DNA from: Desulfobulbaceae bacterium
GTDB taxonomy: Bacteria > Desulfobacterota > Desulfobulbia > Desulfobulbales > Desulfobulbaceae
Assembly (NCBI GenBank): GCA_023544645.1
Contig: JAMJFO010000010.1
Span: forward strand, 1 to 64,000
Length of the DNA stretch: 64,000 bases
Reading direction: 5' to 3'
Part shown: positions 8,738 through 17,289 of the stretch, piece after piece
Position numbering within the stretch: position 1 is the first letter of the stretch
Layout: the number at the start of each line of letters is the position of its first letter
Position numbers and translations under genes: made by a program
Notes under the pieces: model-generated
Databases searched by the model: none
What the model was told of the DNA's origin: nothing
The model's input: the letters and a program-made list of their open reading frames with translations, nothing else

Positions 8738-10672
8738 TCACTTGTTTCCATCCTTCCCCTCTTCACATTCACTTCGTATAAGTTCGACAAATTCCGCCGG
8801 GGTCATTGGCGGAAGATTTTCACCGCTGCGTTTGCGTACGGTGATGGTTCCGTCCTCTTTCTCGCGTTCACCGATAATGAGCATGTACGGCACCTTCATC
8901 ATCTGCGCTTCACGAATCTTATAGTTCAGTTTCTCGTTGCGCAGATCCTTGTCGACCCGCACCTCGGCCTTGCGGAGCTTGGCATAGACAGCCTCACAGT
9001 ACTGGGCCTGATCATCGGTGATGTTCATTATCCTAGCCTGTTCAGGGGCCATCCACAACGGAAAAGCGCCTGCGTAATGTTCTATCATTACCCCGACGAA
9101 ACGCTCCAGGGAACCCATGAGCGCCCTGTGGATCATAATGGGCTGGTGCTCCTGCCCGTCGTCACCGGTATAGGTCATCTCAAAACGTTCCGGCAGGTTG
9201 AAGTCCACCTGGATGGTCGAGCACTGCCAGGAACGCCCCAGCTGATCCTTGATCTTGATATCGATCTTGGGACCGTAAAAAACACCTTCACCCGGATCGA
9301 GCTGGAAAGCGAGCCCTTTCTTTTCCAGAGCCTTCTTCAGGGCATCGGTTGACAACTCCCAGTGCTCATCGCTTCCCACATACTTTTCCGGACGAGTGGA
9401 GAGATAGACATCGTACTGGTCAAATCCGAACGTTTTCAGGATATGCAGGTTCAGATCAAGGATATTATATATTTCTTCATCCAGTTGATCCGGACGGCAG
9501 AAAATATGGGCATCGTCCTGGGTAAAGCCGCGCACCCGCATCAATCCGTGCAGGGCTCCGGTCCGTTCGTAGCGGTACACCGTTCCCAGTTCACACCAGC
9601 GGATGGGAAACTCCCGGTAGCTGTGTTTGTGGCTCTTGTACACCCCGATATGAAAGGGGCAGTTCATCGGCTTGAGCTGGTACTTGACATCATCGATCTC
9701 CATGGCGGAATACATGTTCTCCCCATAGAAATCAAGATGCCCGCTGGTCTGCCACAGATCCTGCCTGGCTATATGCGGCGTATAAAGCAGTTCATAGCCG
9801 TGCCGGTAATGTTCTTTTTTCCAGTAGTCCTCAATCAGCTGACGAAGCATGGCGCCGCGGGGCTGCCAGAGAATCAGGCCGGGTCCGATCTGGTCCTGGA
9901 TGGTGAACAGGGACAACTCCTTGCCCAGACGGCGATGATCCCTTCTTTTAGCCTCTTCCAGCTGGTCAAGGTAGTGTTTGAGATCCTTCTTGTCAAAGAA
10001 CGCTGTGCCGTAAATACGCTGCAGCATCGGATTCTTTTCATCACCGCGCCAGTAGGAGCCGGCGACCCGGAGCAGCTTGAAAACCCTGAGCCAGGATGAG
10101 TCGGGCAGATGGGGCCCGCGGCACAGATCGGTAAACTCTCCCTGCCGGTACAGACTCACCGTATCCGCATCAATCTCCCTGAGAAGCTCAACCTTGTATT
10201 TTTCACCCTGTTTATCGAAAAATTCAATGGCTTCGGCAACAGAGGCCTCCCTTCGTTCAAAGGGGAGTCTGGCCGCGGCAATTTCCGCCATCCTGGCCTC
10301 GATTTTTTCGAAATCATCCGGGGTAAACGGTTCGGAGCGGTCAAAATCGTAATAAAACCCATCCTCAATGGCAGGACCGATGGCGACCTTGACTTCTTCG
10401 CCGAACAGCTGCCGCACCGCAAGGGCCATTACATGGGCAGCGCTGTGGCGAAGTATTTCCAGTCCTTCGTCGGAAGCAGCCGTGACCGGTTCGAGAACAC
10501 TATCCGCAGTGAGCTGCGCGGTGAGGTCCACGGGCTGATCATCCACCTTGACGGCAAGTATCTGTTTGCGGGCCTTGTTGGACACCAGCTTTTTCAGAGC
10601 ATCGGCAACAGTAATGCCCTGGTTAAGCTGCTGGGCCTCGCCGCCCTTTATGGTGACTGATATTTCCGGCAT
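8738..10672 (-). CDS. thrS: Threonyl-tRNA synthetase
   Basis: This 644-residue class II synthetase is of normal length. The TGS domain (residues 1-62, MPEISVTIKGGEAQQLNQGI) is followed by the editing domain with HSAAHVMALAV and GPAIEDGFYYDFD (about 75-225). The catalytic core has MNCPFHIGVYKS, YRYERTGALHGLMRVRGFTQDDAHIF and FYGPKIDIKIKD, and MIHRALMGSLERFVGVMIEHYAG carries motif 3. The C-terminal anticodon-binding domain (about 540-640) ends before infC. It is the first protein gene of the translation operon, 75 bp after tRNA-Val on the same strand. The long plus-strand frames across it are shadows. Confidence 0.97.
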   Translation of the reverse strand: MPEISVTIKGGEAQQLNQGITVADALKKLVSNKARKQILAVKVDDQPVDLTAQLTADSVLEPVTAASDEGLEILRHSAAHVMALAVRQLFGEEVKVAIGPAIEDGFYYDFDRSEPFTPDDFEKIEARMAEIAAARLPFERREASVAEAIEFFDKQGEKYKVELLREIDADTVSLYRQGEFTDLCRGPHLPDSSWLRVFKLLRVAGSYWRGDEKNPMLQRIYGTAFFDKKDLKHYLDQLEEAKRRDHRRLGKELSLFTIQDQIGPGLILWQPRGAMLRQLIEDYWKKEHYRHGYELLYTPHIARQDLWQTSGHLDFYGENMYSAMEIDDVKYQLKPMNCPFHIGVYKSHKHSYREFPIRWCELGTVYRYERTGALHGLMRVRGFTQDDAHIFCRPDQLDEEIYNILDLNLHILKTFGFDQYDVYLSTRPEKYVGSDEHWELSTDALKKALEKKGLAFQLDPGEGVFYGPKIDIKIKDQLGRSWQCSTIQVDFNLPERFEMTYTGDDGQEHQPIMIHRALMGSLERFVGVMIEHYAGAFPLWMAPEQARIMNITDDQAQYCEAVYAKLRKAEVRVDKDLRNEKLNYKIREAQMMKVPYMLIIGEREKEDGTITVRKRSGENLPPMTPAEFVELIRSECEEGKDGNK

Positions 10673-10747
10673 CTCACTGTTAAAAAATAAAGGCTACCGA
10701 GCAGGCGACAGCTTCCATTCACCGCATGCCTTATAGCCTTTGTATTC

Positions 10748-10822
10748 TGGTAGGCGCGGGCGGGATTGAACCGCCGACTTCTTCCGCGTCAGGGAAGCGC
10801 TCTCCCACTGAGCTACGCGCCT
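10748..10822 (-). tRNA. tRNA-Val (anticodon GAC)
   Basis: The minus strand gives a 75-nt cloverleaf. Acceptor AGGCGCG pairs with CGCGCCT. The D arm is GCTCAGTGGGAGAGC. The anticodon stem CTTCC/GGAAG encloses CTGACGC, giving anticodon GAC. The T arm is GGCGGTTCAATCCCGCC, and CCA is encoded at 10748-10750. It reads GUC/GUU. It lies just upstream of thrS on the same strand and may be cotranscribed with it. Confidence 0.95.
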
Positions 10823-10833
10823 ATGATTATCTT

Positions 10834-10974
10834 GTGCCCGTCCAGAAATGGTCTTTTTGCCCGATCTCTGCGTTATGCTCAAAAAATTATCCTCGGAATA
10901 TCAAATATATGCCTGCGGCAATTTTTTTCGCATGCCTTGATCTCGAACAAAAATCCTCGTTTCTGGATGGACAC
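10834..10974. repeat. Large imperfect foldback element, 141 bp
   Basis: The ends GTGCCCGTCCAGAAA (10834-10848) and TTTCTGGATGGACAC (10960-10974) are inverted copies with two mismatches. The similarity continues inward to the centre: GGAATATC...ATATATGCC around 10894-10912 is itself near-palindromic, and runs of T and A face each other. Almost the whole 141 bp can therefore fold back as one long imperfect hairpin. No protein is encoded. Such a structure is typical of a MITE-like or palindromic dispersed repeat. It sits 11 bp upstream of tRNA-Val. Confidence 0.7.
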
Positions 10975-11066
10975 TATCTGACTATGGCTGAATCATACAA
11001 TGTATATGATACACCAAAAAAACTCAAGACAAATACCAGCAAACATATTTCATGTCAAGAAAATTA

Positions 11067-11242
11067 CCCCGCATTTCTCACAAGGGTTGTAGCGAGAATC
11101 CGTAAAGTGCTGTGGATACAAGGCGCTGTACCGAAAACACTCGCAGGCATACAATACGTATGTCGAGAATGTTTTCGGTGCTGCAACGCAGTAGACATGG
11201 TGCTTTCCGGGTTCGCAGTAGATTCTTGTGAGAAATGCGGGG
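11067..11242. repeat. Large foldback element, 176 bp, with perfect 18-bp ends
   Basis: CCCCGCATTTCTCACAAG (11067-11084) has its exact reverse complement at 11225-11242. Inside, CCGAAAACA and TGTTTTCGG form another inverted pair around the core CATAC-AATAC-GTATG. A weaker pair (CGTAAAGTGC with GTGCTTTCCG) lies between the two. The whole interval can fold into a long, bulged hairpin. It is non-coding and lies downstream of recR. A 14-base copy of its end (CCCGCATTTCTCAC) recurs at 34355-34368. I interpret it as a MITE-like mobile or regulatory RNA-forming repeat. Confidence 0.75.
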
Positions 11243-11335
11243 CACCCGTATAACATGCCTGAAAAACAGGTTTTATCCGGACCATATTCAGCGCGGCCGC
11301 AATTCCTGTTGCCATGGCCGGTGCCTGGTTACGAA

Positions 11336-11941
11336 TCAGTCTCCCACCGTCCGCCTGGATTCTATGGCCCGGGCCAGGGTATGCTCGTCGGCATATTTAA
11401 TGTCCATCCCCATGGGTATGCCGCAGGCCAGCCGGGTGAGGCGCACCGGATATTTCCGCAGCCGGTCCATGAGAAACGATGCCGTCGCCTCGCCGGGCAC
11501 AGTGGAACTGGTGGCAATGAGAACTTCTTCGACATCGCCCTTCTCGATCCGCTCACAGAGCTCCTGCACCTTTATTTCCCTGGGCCCGATACCGTCCATG
11601 GGTGACAGAACGCCATGGAGGATATGATACACCCCTTTGAATGCGCCGGTCTTTTCAATGGACATCAGATCCCCGGGCTCCTCGACCACACACACGGTCC
11701 GGCGGTTGCGCCTGGCATCGCCGCAGATGGAACAGGGATCGGACTCGGAAAAGGCAAAACAGCCGCCGCACAATTTGATGGAACCGTGCAGAGCGGCAAG
11801 ACTTTCAGCAAGAGACCCGGCCTCGGAGGACGGACGCCGCAGAATGAACAGGGCCAGACGGGTTGCGGTTTTCTGCCCGATTCCGGGCAGTCTGGCCAGA
11901 TCTTTGATAAGCCGCTCAAGGGCCGGAGGCACAACCTGCAT
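11336..11941 (-). CDS. recR: Recombination mediator protein RecR
   Basis: RecR (201 residues) works with RecF and RecO to load RecA at single-strand gaps. It has the N-terminal helix-hairpin-helix (LARLPGIGQKTATRLALFIL, about 13-32), a four-Cys zinc module (CGGCFAFSESDPCSICGD, about 57-74) and the Toprim domain (VCVVEEPGDLMSIEKTGAF and GVLSPMDGIGP). The C-terminal Walker-like region has RLACGIPMGMDIKYADEHTL. It follows ebfC by 8 bp, part of the conserved dnaX-ebfC-recR operon. Confidence 0.96.
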   Translation of the reverse strand: MQVVPPALERLIKDLARLPGIGQKTATRLALFILRRPSSEAGSLAESLAALHGSIKLCGGCFAFSESDPCSICGDARRNRRTVCVVEEPGDLMSIEKTGAFKGVYHILHGVLSPMDGIGPREIKVQELCERIEKGDVEEVLIATSSTVPGEATASFLMDRLRKYPVRLTRLACGIPMGMDIKYADEHTLARAIESRRTVGD

Positions 11942-11949
11942 GGCCGGGG

Positions 11950-12258
11950 TTAAAACAGGCCGGGAATGTTCATACCGCCGGTCAGCTTGCCCATTTCAGT
12001 CTGCCCCAGCTGCTTGGACTTCACCAGGCCATCGTTGACAGCGGAGCGAACAAGATCCTGGAGCATCTGCACATCATCGGAGTTGACAACATCCGGCTCA
12101 ATACGAATATCAAGCAATTCACTGCGGCCGTTGAAGGTCGCCGTCACCATGCCCCCTCCGGCGGAACCGGTAACGGTTTTAGCTCCCAGCTCCTGCTGGA
12201 TCCTGCTCAGCTCCTGCTGGAACTGCTGAGCCTGCTTCATCAGATCACCCATCTTCAT
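11950..12258 (-). CDS. ebfC: YbaB/EbfC nucleoid-associated protein
   Basis: A 102-residue member of the YbaB/EbfC family, small dimeric proteins that coat DNA. Characteristic sequence is MGDLMKQAQQFQQELSRIQQELGAKTVTGSAGGGMVTATFNGRSE-like (helix, then the GGG turn) and VVNSDDVQMLQDLVRSAVNDGL. I chose the ATG at 12258 because a GGAG motif lies 10 nt upstream. A TTG at 12279 would place that motif inside the gene. The gene lies between dnaX and recR as in most bacteria. Confidence 0.9.
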   Translation of the reverse strand: MKMGDLMKQAQQFQQELSRIQQELGAKTVTGSAGGGMVTATFNGRSELLDIRIEPDVVNSDDVQMLQDLVRSAVNDGLVKSKQLGQTEMGKLTGGMNIPGLF

Positions 12259-12603
12259 ATCAATACATCTCCGACTCAACTTTTTGATTTGATCTATTTT
12301 CCTGAAATCATGAAGTATTTATATATTCATTATGTTGGAACAGGCTGTTAGCTGTTAAGGCTATAGGTTTTTAGGGGCGGTTTTTACAAGTAGCCTAATA
12401 GACTTCAGCCTACAGCCTGATCAATAAGCCAGTTGAATCCTCACACATTCTTTTTCTTTACAGTAAGTTAACATAAGTCAGAAAGTTGAGTCACTCACAT
12501 ACCTCTCTGCTGCTTTGCTTTCAGCGCAAACGGTGTTTATGGCTGCTTACAGGCAGAGGCGCGGGCGTGTTTCGTGTTTCGTTTTGCCATGCTCAATGAC
12601 CGC
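12259..12603. other. Intergenic stretch with an imperfect palindrome
   Basis: Between dnaX and ebfC there are about 345 bp without a gene. It contains an imperfect inverted repeat with ends CAGGCTGT (12341-12348) and ACAGCCTG (12412-12419) and further partial pairs (AGGCTA with TAGCCT), a GC-poor tract, and a T-rich end. Such a gap inside an otherwise tight operon suggests a separate promoter for ebfC-recR or an inserted palindromic repeat. Confidence 0.45.
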
Positions 12604-14493
12604 TCAATTTTCAGCAGGTCCGTCATTGTCGGCCTGTTCATTCTCATCCATGGTCTTGCGAAACCGCGGCCCGACCCTGATATCGCCGACCTCCCCGTTA
12701 AAAATATCCACCGCGGTCAAAACCAGGGAATCGCTGGCCAGCGCCTGGCGCTCCTGTTGCGGCGTTTTTCCGTTAATCTGATCGATTTCACATTGCTTGG
12801 CGTCGGGCAGCACAAATCTGATCTTGAAATTCTCCTGAAAAAAGTCCAGGGCGAATTCAGTCAGGGGGGTTATATGCTCCCGATTCTTTAACAGACCGCA
12901 GTCGGTGGCCGTGGGATAATGGATCAGCAACTGGTCGCCCTCAAGCTTTACCGCTGAAGCCAACTGCAAAGCCGAAGCCATCCATGGTTTGCGGTCCCGG
13001 ACATAGTGAATGAACTCGGCCCAGTGCTGGCGCACGTTTCTGCGCTGCCCTCCCGCGCCTGACCTCCTGCCGCCTCCACCTTCCCCGCCGGGCTCCTTCA
13101 CCGCGCCAGCTTCAGGCTTCTTTGTGTTCTCTGCCGGAATGTCGGCGGCATTGCCGCTGCCCTGTTCTTCCACCGCCTCTTCCACCGCCCGGGGGCTGTC
13201 AGGAGCCCCTGCTGCCTCTTGGCCTGGTCTGCTGACCAACACGCTTTCGCCTTCCGAGGCCTTCCCATGGTCAACAGCAACGGCCTTTTCCTCTATAATC
13301 TTCTCAGCACGCTCAACCGGCAGTTTTTTTTTATCCGTATCCGCAGATTCTGTTTCCAGGAGCTCGTCCAGGCGTCCCAGCAGGGTGGAAACCGGAACAA
13401 CCTCCCGGGCATGCACCGCCTTGATAAAAGCCATCTCCACTGCAAAACGGGGATGGGAGGAAAAACCGGCTTTTTCCAGGTTTTCCAGCAAGGCATTAAA
13501 CATCAGGGTCAGTGTCCGGGCAGGATACTTTGCGGCGGTCTTCTTTAATCCGGCAACGGAATCTTCCGGCAGGTCAAGCAGATCCTCGGGCCGGGCCGAA
13601 ACACTGCATACCACCAGGGACCTGAACCATGCCAGCAGATCGTTGATAAACCTTTTCAGGTCCAGTCCGTAGTCATACATCCCGTCCAGCTGACCAAGGG
13701 CATCATCAATGTTTCCGGCCAGCAGCGCGTCGGCTATGGAACTGATGGACTGCTGGCTCACCAGGCCCAGCATTTCGGTCACATCCTCCCCGCTGACCAC
13801 AGCGCCGCAATAGGAAAAAACCTGATCGAGCAGGCTGAGGCCGTCTCGGACACTGCCGCCTGCTTCACGGACGATTATATTGAGCGCCGCCTGGTCCATT
13901 TCGACTTTTTCACCGGCGGCGACGGCTTTGAAATGCGCGGCAAGCTCATTGGTGGCGATACGTTTGAGTTCATAGCGCTGGCAGCGGGAAAGAATGGTCA
14001 CCGGAACCCGGTGCATCTCGGTGGTGGCAAACATGAAATAGACGTGCTCCGGGGGCTCCTCCAGGGTCTTCAAAAGCGCGTTGAAGGCCTCCGTGGTGAG
14101 CATGTGCACCTCGTCAATGATGATGATCTTGTACCGGGAAGCGGTGGGCATGAAACGGATATTTTCCTTCAGTTCACGGATCTCCTGGATTCCGCGATTT
14201 GAAGCGCCGTCTATTTCAACGAGGTCAACACTGCCGCCGGAACTGATCTCCCTGCAGGACCGGCACTGGTTGCAGGGTTCGGATTCGGGAGCGTTCTGCT
14301 CACAGTTCAGGGCTTTGGCCATAATTCGCGCCAGGGTGGTCTTGCCCACTCCCCGCACTCCACTGAAAATCATGGCATGGGCGACGCGGTTCTGCGCCAG
14401 GGCGTTCTGCAGTGTCCGCACAACAGCCTTCTGGCCGACCACCTCGTTGAAAAGTGCGGGGCGGGATTTTCTGGCTAGAACAAGGTATGACAC
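12604..14493 (-). CDS. dnaX: DNA polymerase III subunits gamma and tau
   Basis: The 629-residue tau form of the clamp-loader ATPase. It has Walker A GVRGVGKTTLARIMAKAL (about 44-61), a zinc module (CEQNAPESEPCNQCRSC, about 64-80), Walker B IIIIDEVHMLTTEAFNALLKTLEEPP and the arginine-finger SRC motif (ILSRCQRYELKR). Domain III reaches about residue 370, followed by a Pro/Ala/Glu-rich linker and a C-terminal tau domain. Codons 388-390 are AAA AAA AAA (nine A's, plus-strand T's 13324-13332). A -1 slip there would add about ten residues and stop at TAG (13293-13295), giving a gamma-like protein of about 400 residues. The start is GTG. ffs lies just upstream. Confidence 0.95.
   Translation of the reverse strand: MSYLVLARKSRPALFNEVVGQKAVVRTLQNALAQNRVAHAMIFSGVRGVGKTTLARIMAKALNCEQNAPESEPCNQCRSCREISSGGSVDLVEIDGASNRGIQEIRELKENIRFMPTASRYKIIIIDEVHMLTTEAFNALLKTLEEPPEHVYFMFATTEMHRVPVTILSRCQRYELKRIATNELAAHFKAVAAGEKVEMDQAALNIIVREAGGSVRDGLSLLDQVFSYCGAVVSGEDVTEMLGLVSQQSISSIADALLAGNIDDALGQLDGMYDYGLDLKRFINDLLAWFRSLVVCSVSARPEDLLDLPEDSVAGLKKTAAKYPARTLTLMFNALLENLEKAGFSSHPRFAVEMAFIKAVHAREVVPVSTLLGRLDELLETESADTDKKKLPVERAEKIIEEKAVAVDHGKASEGESVLVSRPGQEAAGAPDSPRAVEEAVEEQGSGNAADIPAENTKKPEAGAVKEPGGEGGGGRRSGAGGQRRNVRQHWAEFIHYVRDRKPWMASALQLASAVKLEGDQLLIHYPTATDCGLLKNREHITPLTEFALDFFQENFKIRFVLPDAKQCEIDQINGKTPQQERQALASDSLVLTAVDIFNGEVGDIRVGPRFRKTMDENEQADNDGPAEN
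13324..13332 (-). promoter_or_regulatory. Nine-A slippery run in dnaX, candidate gamma frameshift site
   Basis: On the minus strand nine consecutive A's sit in frame after GAT at the start of the linker, just beyond the ATPase core. The -1 frame continues NCRLSVLRRL and then meets a TAG at 13293-13295. In Thermus thermophilus a run of nine A's in dnaX is the known slippage site that yields gamma. In E. coli a shorter slippery heptamer does so. Whether slippage happens here is inferred. Confidence 0.6.
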
Positions 14494-14596
14494 TCTACGA
14501 TACCGCTGATGAAAAAGTACAATTCAGACTCTCAAGGGGCAAAAGACCGGGGGGCTCCGGATGAGCGGAATTTTGCTTCCATCTTCTCAAAAAAAG

Positions 14597-14698
14597 GATA
14601 GCCAGGCACCCCTGCGGCACACAAAGAGGTTCACTACCGCTGCTTCCTCCCGGACCTGACGGAGTTCGTGATTCTTTGTTGCGCAGGACCCGGCTATC
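14597..14698 (-). ncRNA. ffs: Signal recognition particle RNA (4.5S type)
   Basis: The minus strand contains the universal SRP apical motif GTCAGGTCCGGGAGGAAGCA followed by GCGG, flanked by long complementary arms. The ends GATAGCC (5') and GGCTATC (3') pair to close a rod about 102 nt long. A run of seven T's follows directly (plus-strand A's 14589-14595), so the closing stem doubles as the terminator. This RNA binds Ffh and targets nascent membrane proteins. Its position between tRNA-Ser and dnaX is a common deltaproteobacterial arrangement. Confidence 0.95.
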
Positions 14699-14716
14699 AC
14701 ACCTAAGTCAAATGGC

Positions 14717-14802
14717 TGGCGGAGAGGGTGAGATTCGAACTCACGGTACTTGCGTACACACGCGTTCCAGGCGTGCACCTTAAGCCACTCGGTCACCTCT
14801 CC
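14717..14802 (-). tRNA. tRNA-Ser (anticodon GGA)
   Basis: A class II tRNA on the minus strand. Acceptor GGAGAGG pairs with CCTCTCC. The D arm is ACCGAGTGGCTTAAGGT. The anticodon stem CACGC/GCGTG encloses CTGGAAC, giving anticodon GGA. A short variable arm (TGTACGCAAGTAC) follows, then the T arm GTGAGTTCGAATCTCAC, and CCA is encoded (14717-14719). It reads UCC/UCU codons. Confidence 0.94.
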
Positions 14803-14915
14803 GTAACAAGAGGTTGTCAACCGGAAGGCCAGTCCCGGCAAGGCAGCCTTCTCTTCCTCTTCAAAAGAGGTATACTTAAACGGTACGCGTTTTTTTGACA
14901 AGTGAAAAATACTAT

Positions 14916-15365
14916 TCACCGCCTCTTTTGAAAGAAATCCCTGAGCACCCCGCCGCACTCTTCCGCCAGGACACCGCCGGTGACACTGAACGAGTGGTTC
15001 AGCAGCCCGTCGCTGCCGATTGTATATTTTGAAACAACAGCGCCGGTCTTGGGGTCTGTTGCCCCGAAAACCAGCCGCGCAATACGGGCATGCAGCATGG
15101 CGGCGGCACACATGACGCAGGGTTCCAGGGTCACATAGAGAGTGGTGTGCGGCAGCCGATAATTCCCGGCCTCCCCGGCGGCAATCCGCAGCGCCCGGAT
15201 TTCGGCATGACCCACCGGATCGTGCGCGCAAACGGTTTCATTCCCTGCCGAGGCGATCACAACACCTTCACTATCCACCAGAACAGCGCCGACAGGCACT
15301 TCGCCCTTTGCTGCCGACTCTTCCGCCCTTGTCAGGGCTATCCGCATGTAATCACTATCCGTCAT
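14916..15365 (-). CDS. tadA: tRNA-specific adenosine deaminase
   Basis: This 149-residue zinc deaminase converts A34 to inosine in tRNA-Arg(ACG). The zinc and catalytic motif HAEIRAL (His53, Glu55) and PCVMC (Cys83, Cys86) are intact. The N-terminal helix YMRIALTRAEESAAKGEVPVGAV and GATDPKTGAVVSKYTIGSDGLLNHSFSVTGG are typical of TadA rather than cytidine deaminases. It is upstream of tRNA-Ser and ffs on the same strand. Confidence 0.95.
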   Translation of the reverse strand: MTDSDYMRIALTRAEESAAKGEVPVGAVLVDSEGVVIASAGNETVCAHDPVGHAEIRALRIAAGEAGNYRLPHTTLYVTLEPCVMCAAAMLHARIARLVFGATDPKTGAVVSKYTIGSDGLLNHSFSVTGGVLAEECGGVLRDFFQKRR

Positions 15366-15523
15366 CTCTGCCGGCCAATTATTCAGTCAATGCTTGCGCC
15401 TGCTTTTTTGAAAAATGAACAAAAATCAAATTTCGCTGTTTACATTTACCAGCAATATATTATCTTACGAAAAAGAAATTATGTTGACGAATTTGAAATT
15501 AAACCTTGCCGACTGGGTAGCCG

Positions 15524-16891
15524 ATGTCATCTTCCAAATATTCCATACTTGTGTATAAATGCCTTGACGCCTGCTCCAACAATCTCACCGAAGCCCTGGA
15601 GGAGGCGGCTAAACTTGTTTTCCTCAACGACCCCAAATCATTCAAGCAGAAAATCAAAAAGAATCACTTTGATGTCATTATCCTCAATGTCTCCCCCAAC
15701 GACAACGAAGCATTCAACCTGCTTAAATACACTGTCAAACAGCTGCCCTTTACCCCCGTGATCATCACCAGCAAATCGGACAAGGCCGAATTTATCGTCG
15801 AAGCGGTCAAGGAGGGGGCCTTTGATTTCGTCACCCAGCCCTTTTCCGCCGCCAGGCTGCAGCTGGTAGTCCAGCGGGCCATCAAGCAGAGGGAACTGCA
15901 GAACGAGATCGACTACCTGCGGGGCAAGCAGGACATCATCTACGACTTTGACATGATCGTAGCAGAAAGCCCGTCAATAAAAAAGGTTATTAAAAGCCTG
16001 AGAAAATTTTCCGGCACCGACTCGACCATCCTGATCACCGGGGACACCGGCACAGGCAAGAGCTTCCTGTCCGGATCCATCCATTACAACAGTCACCGCC
16101 GCAATCACCCGTTTATAAAGATCAACTGCGCCAATATCCCTGAAGCGCTGCTGGAAAGTGAACTGTTCGGCCACGAGAAAGGTTCTTTCACCGGCGCTGA
16201 AAAACAGCGGATCGGCCGGTTTGAGCAGGCCAACGGGGGCACGATTTTCCTGGATGAGATCGGGGAGATAAACATGGACATCCAGACCAAGCTGCTCCGG
16301 GTGCTGGAGGAAAAATCATTTGAACGGGTTGGCGGCAACAAGACCATCACGGTGAATGTCCGGGTCATCGCCGCAACCAACAAGGATCTTGCCAAACAGA
16401 TTGCCCAGGGAAAATTCCGGGAAGATCTTTATTACCGCATCAATGTCCTTCCCGTTCATCTGCCGTCTCTGAAGGAGAGGCAGGAATGCATCGAACCCCT
16501 GTCAATGGTCATGCTCAAAAAAGGGTGCGCAGTGCTGAAAAAGAAAATCGTCGGTTTTTCCCCCACTGCCATGGAGATCATTCAGAGCTATAACTGGCCG
16601 GGCAATATAAGGCAGCTGGCAAATACCATCGAACGGGCGATCATCCTGGAAGAAGACGACATCATCGGACCGGACAGTATTTCCATCCCTAATTTTCACC
16701 AGCCCACTATTCCCCCCGGTTCGCATGAACCGCTGATCGCCCATGAAAAGGAGCTGATTCTCCGGGCCCTGAAAGACAATCTCTGGGTGCAGAAAAATGC
16801 CGCCAAACGACTGGGCATAAGCCCCAGGGCGCTTAACTACAAGGTCAAAAAGTTCGGCATCACCCATCCCAACTGGCGAAAAAACCGCTAA
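15524..16891 (+). CDS. Sigma-54-dependent activator with a degenerate receiver domain
   Basis: This 455-residue NtrC-family protein has a receiver-like domain (1-125), an AAA+ domain (about 150-385) and a C-terminal Fis-type HTH ([28 protein letters not shown], 425-452). The AAA+ part has Walker A GDTGTGKS at residue 173, the sigma-54 contact loop as GSFTGA (usually GAFTGA), Walker [13 protein letters not shown] and an R-finger region, so open-complex activation of sigma-54 RNA polymerase is expected. The receiver lacks the key residues: the usual acidic pair is YKC, the phospho-acceptor Asp is Asn55 (IILNVSP), and the conserved Lys is Gln105 (VTQPF). It is probably controlled by something other than phosphorylation. 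No partner kinase is adjacent. Confidence 0.92.
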   Translation: MSSSKYSILVYKCLDACSNNLTEALEEAAKLVFLNDPKSFKQKIKKNHFDVIILNVSPNDNEAFNLLKYTVKQLPFTPVIITSKSDKAEFIVEAVKEGAFDFVTQPFSAARLQLVVQRAIKQRELQNEIDYLRGKQDIIYDFDMIVAESPSIKKVIKSLRKFSGTDSTILITGDTGTGKSFLSGSIHYNSHRRNHPFIKINCANIPEALLESELFGHEKGSFTGAEKQRIGRFEQANGGTIFLDEIGEINMDIQTKLLRVLEEKSFERVGGNKTITVNVRVIAATNKDLAKQIAQGKFREDLYYRINVLPVHLPSLKERQECIEPLSMVMLKKGCAVLKKKIVGFSPTAMEIIQSYNWPGNIRQLANTIERAIILEEDDIIGPDSISIPNFHQPTIPPGSHEPLIAHEKELILRALKDNLWVQKNAAKRLGISPRALNYKVKKFGITHPNWRKNR

Positions 16892-16939
16892 CCGCCGGGA
16901 CCTGCCCCGGGCTGAAGACCTCATGACGGGAGCGCCGCC

Positions 16940-17254
16940 CTACTTGGGACCCTCATCAGGCGGTGGCTCGCCATACCGCTCATCGTAATCTTTGTAGTAC
17001 CGGTGTCCTGTTTCAACCTTATCCGCCTGCTCGGACAGTTTCCGGTCAACACTGCCCGGCAGGTTGAAAATGCTGTTGCCGGTCACCAGTTCATACCCGG
17101 CGATCAACACGAAAACTACCGCAAAAGTGATCACTCCCTTTTTCAGATACCCGCGAAATATTTCGCTGAAGTAACTGAATACGGCGCACAGCGCTCCGAT
17201 TCCGGCCAGATATATCCAGTTGGCTGCAAGAAAATCCGGCATTGTATAGATCAT
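16940..17254 (-). CDS. Small inner-membrane protein of unknown function
   Basis: A 104-residue protein with two hydrophobic segments (ANWIYLAGIGALCAVFSYF, about 10-30, and GVITFAVVFVLIAGYELV, about 40-57) and a charged soluble tail with DEDR-rich sequence (HRYYKDYDERYGEPPPDEGP). I do not recognise the family. It is convergent with the sigma-54 activator and follows nikR by 36 bp on the same strand, so it may be in its transcript. Confidence 0.55.
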   Translation of the reverse strand: MIYTMPDFLAANWIYLAGIGALCAVFSYFSEIFRGYLKKGVITFAVVFVLIAGYELVTGNSIFNLPGSVDRKLSEQADKVETGHRYYKDYDERYGEPPPDEGPK

Positions 17255-17289
17255 GGCTTATCCCCTGTTGCTGGTGGATGTTGTTACAT

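Noticed and set aside
10726-11253. Open frame across tRNA-Val and the foldback elements
   Set aside because: It runs antisense through the tRNA and through palindromic repeats, with no protein-like features.
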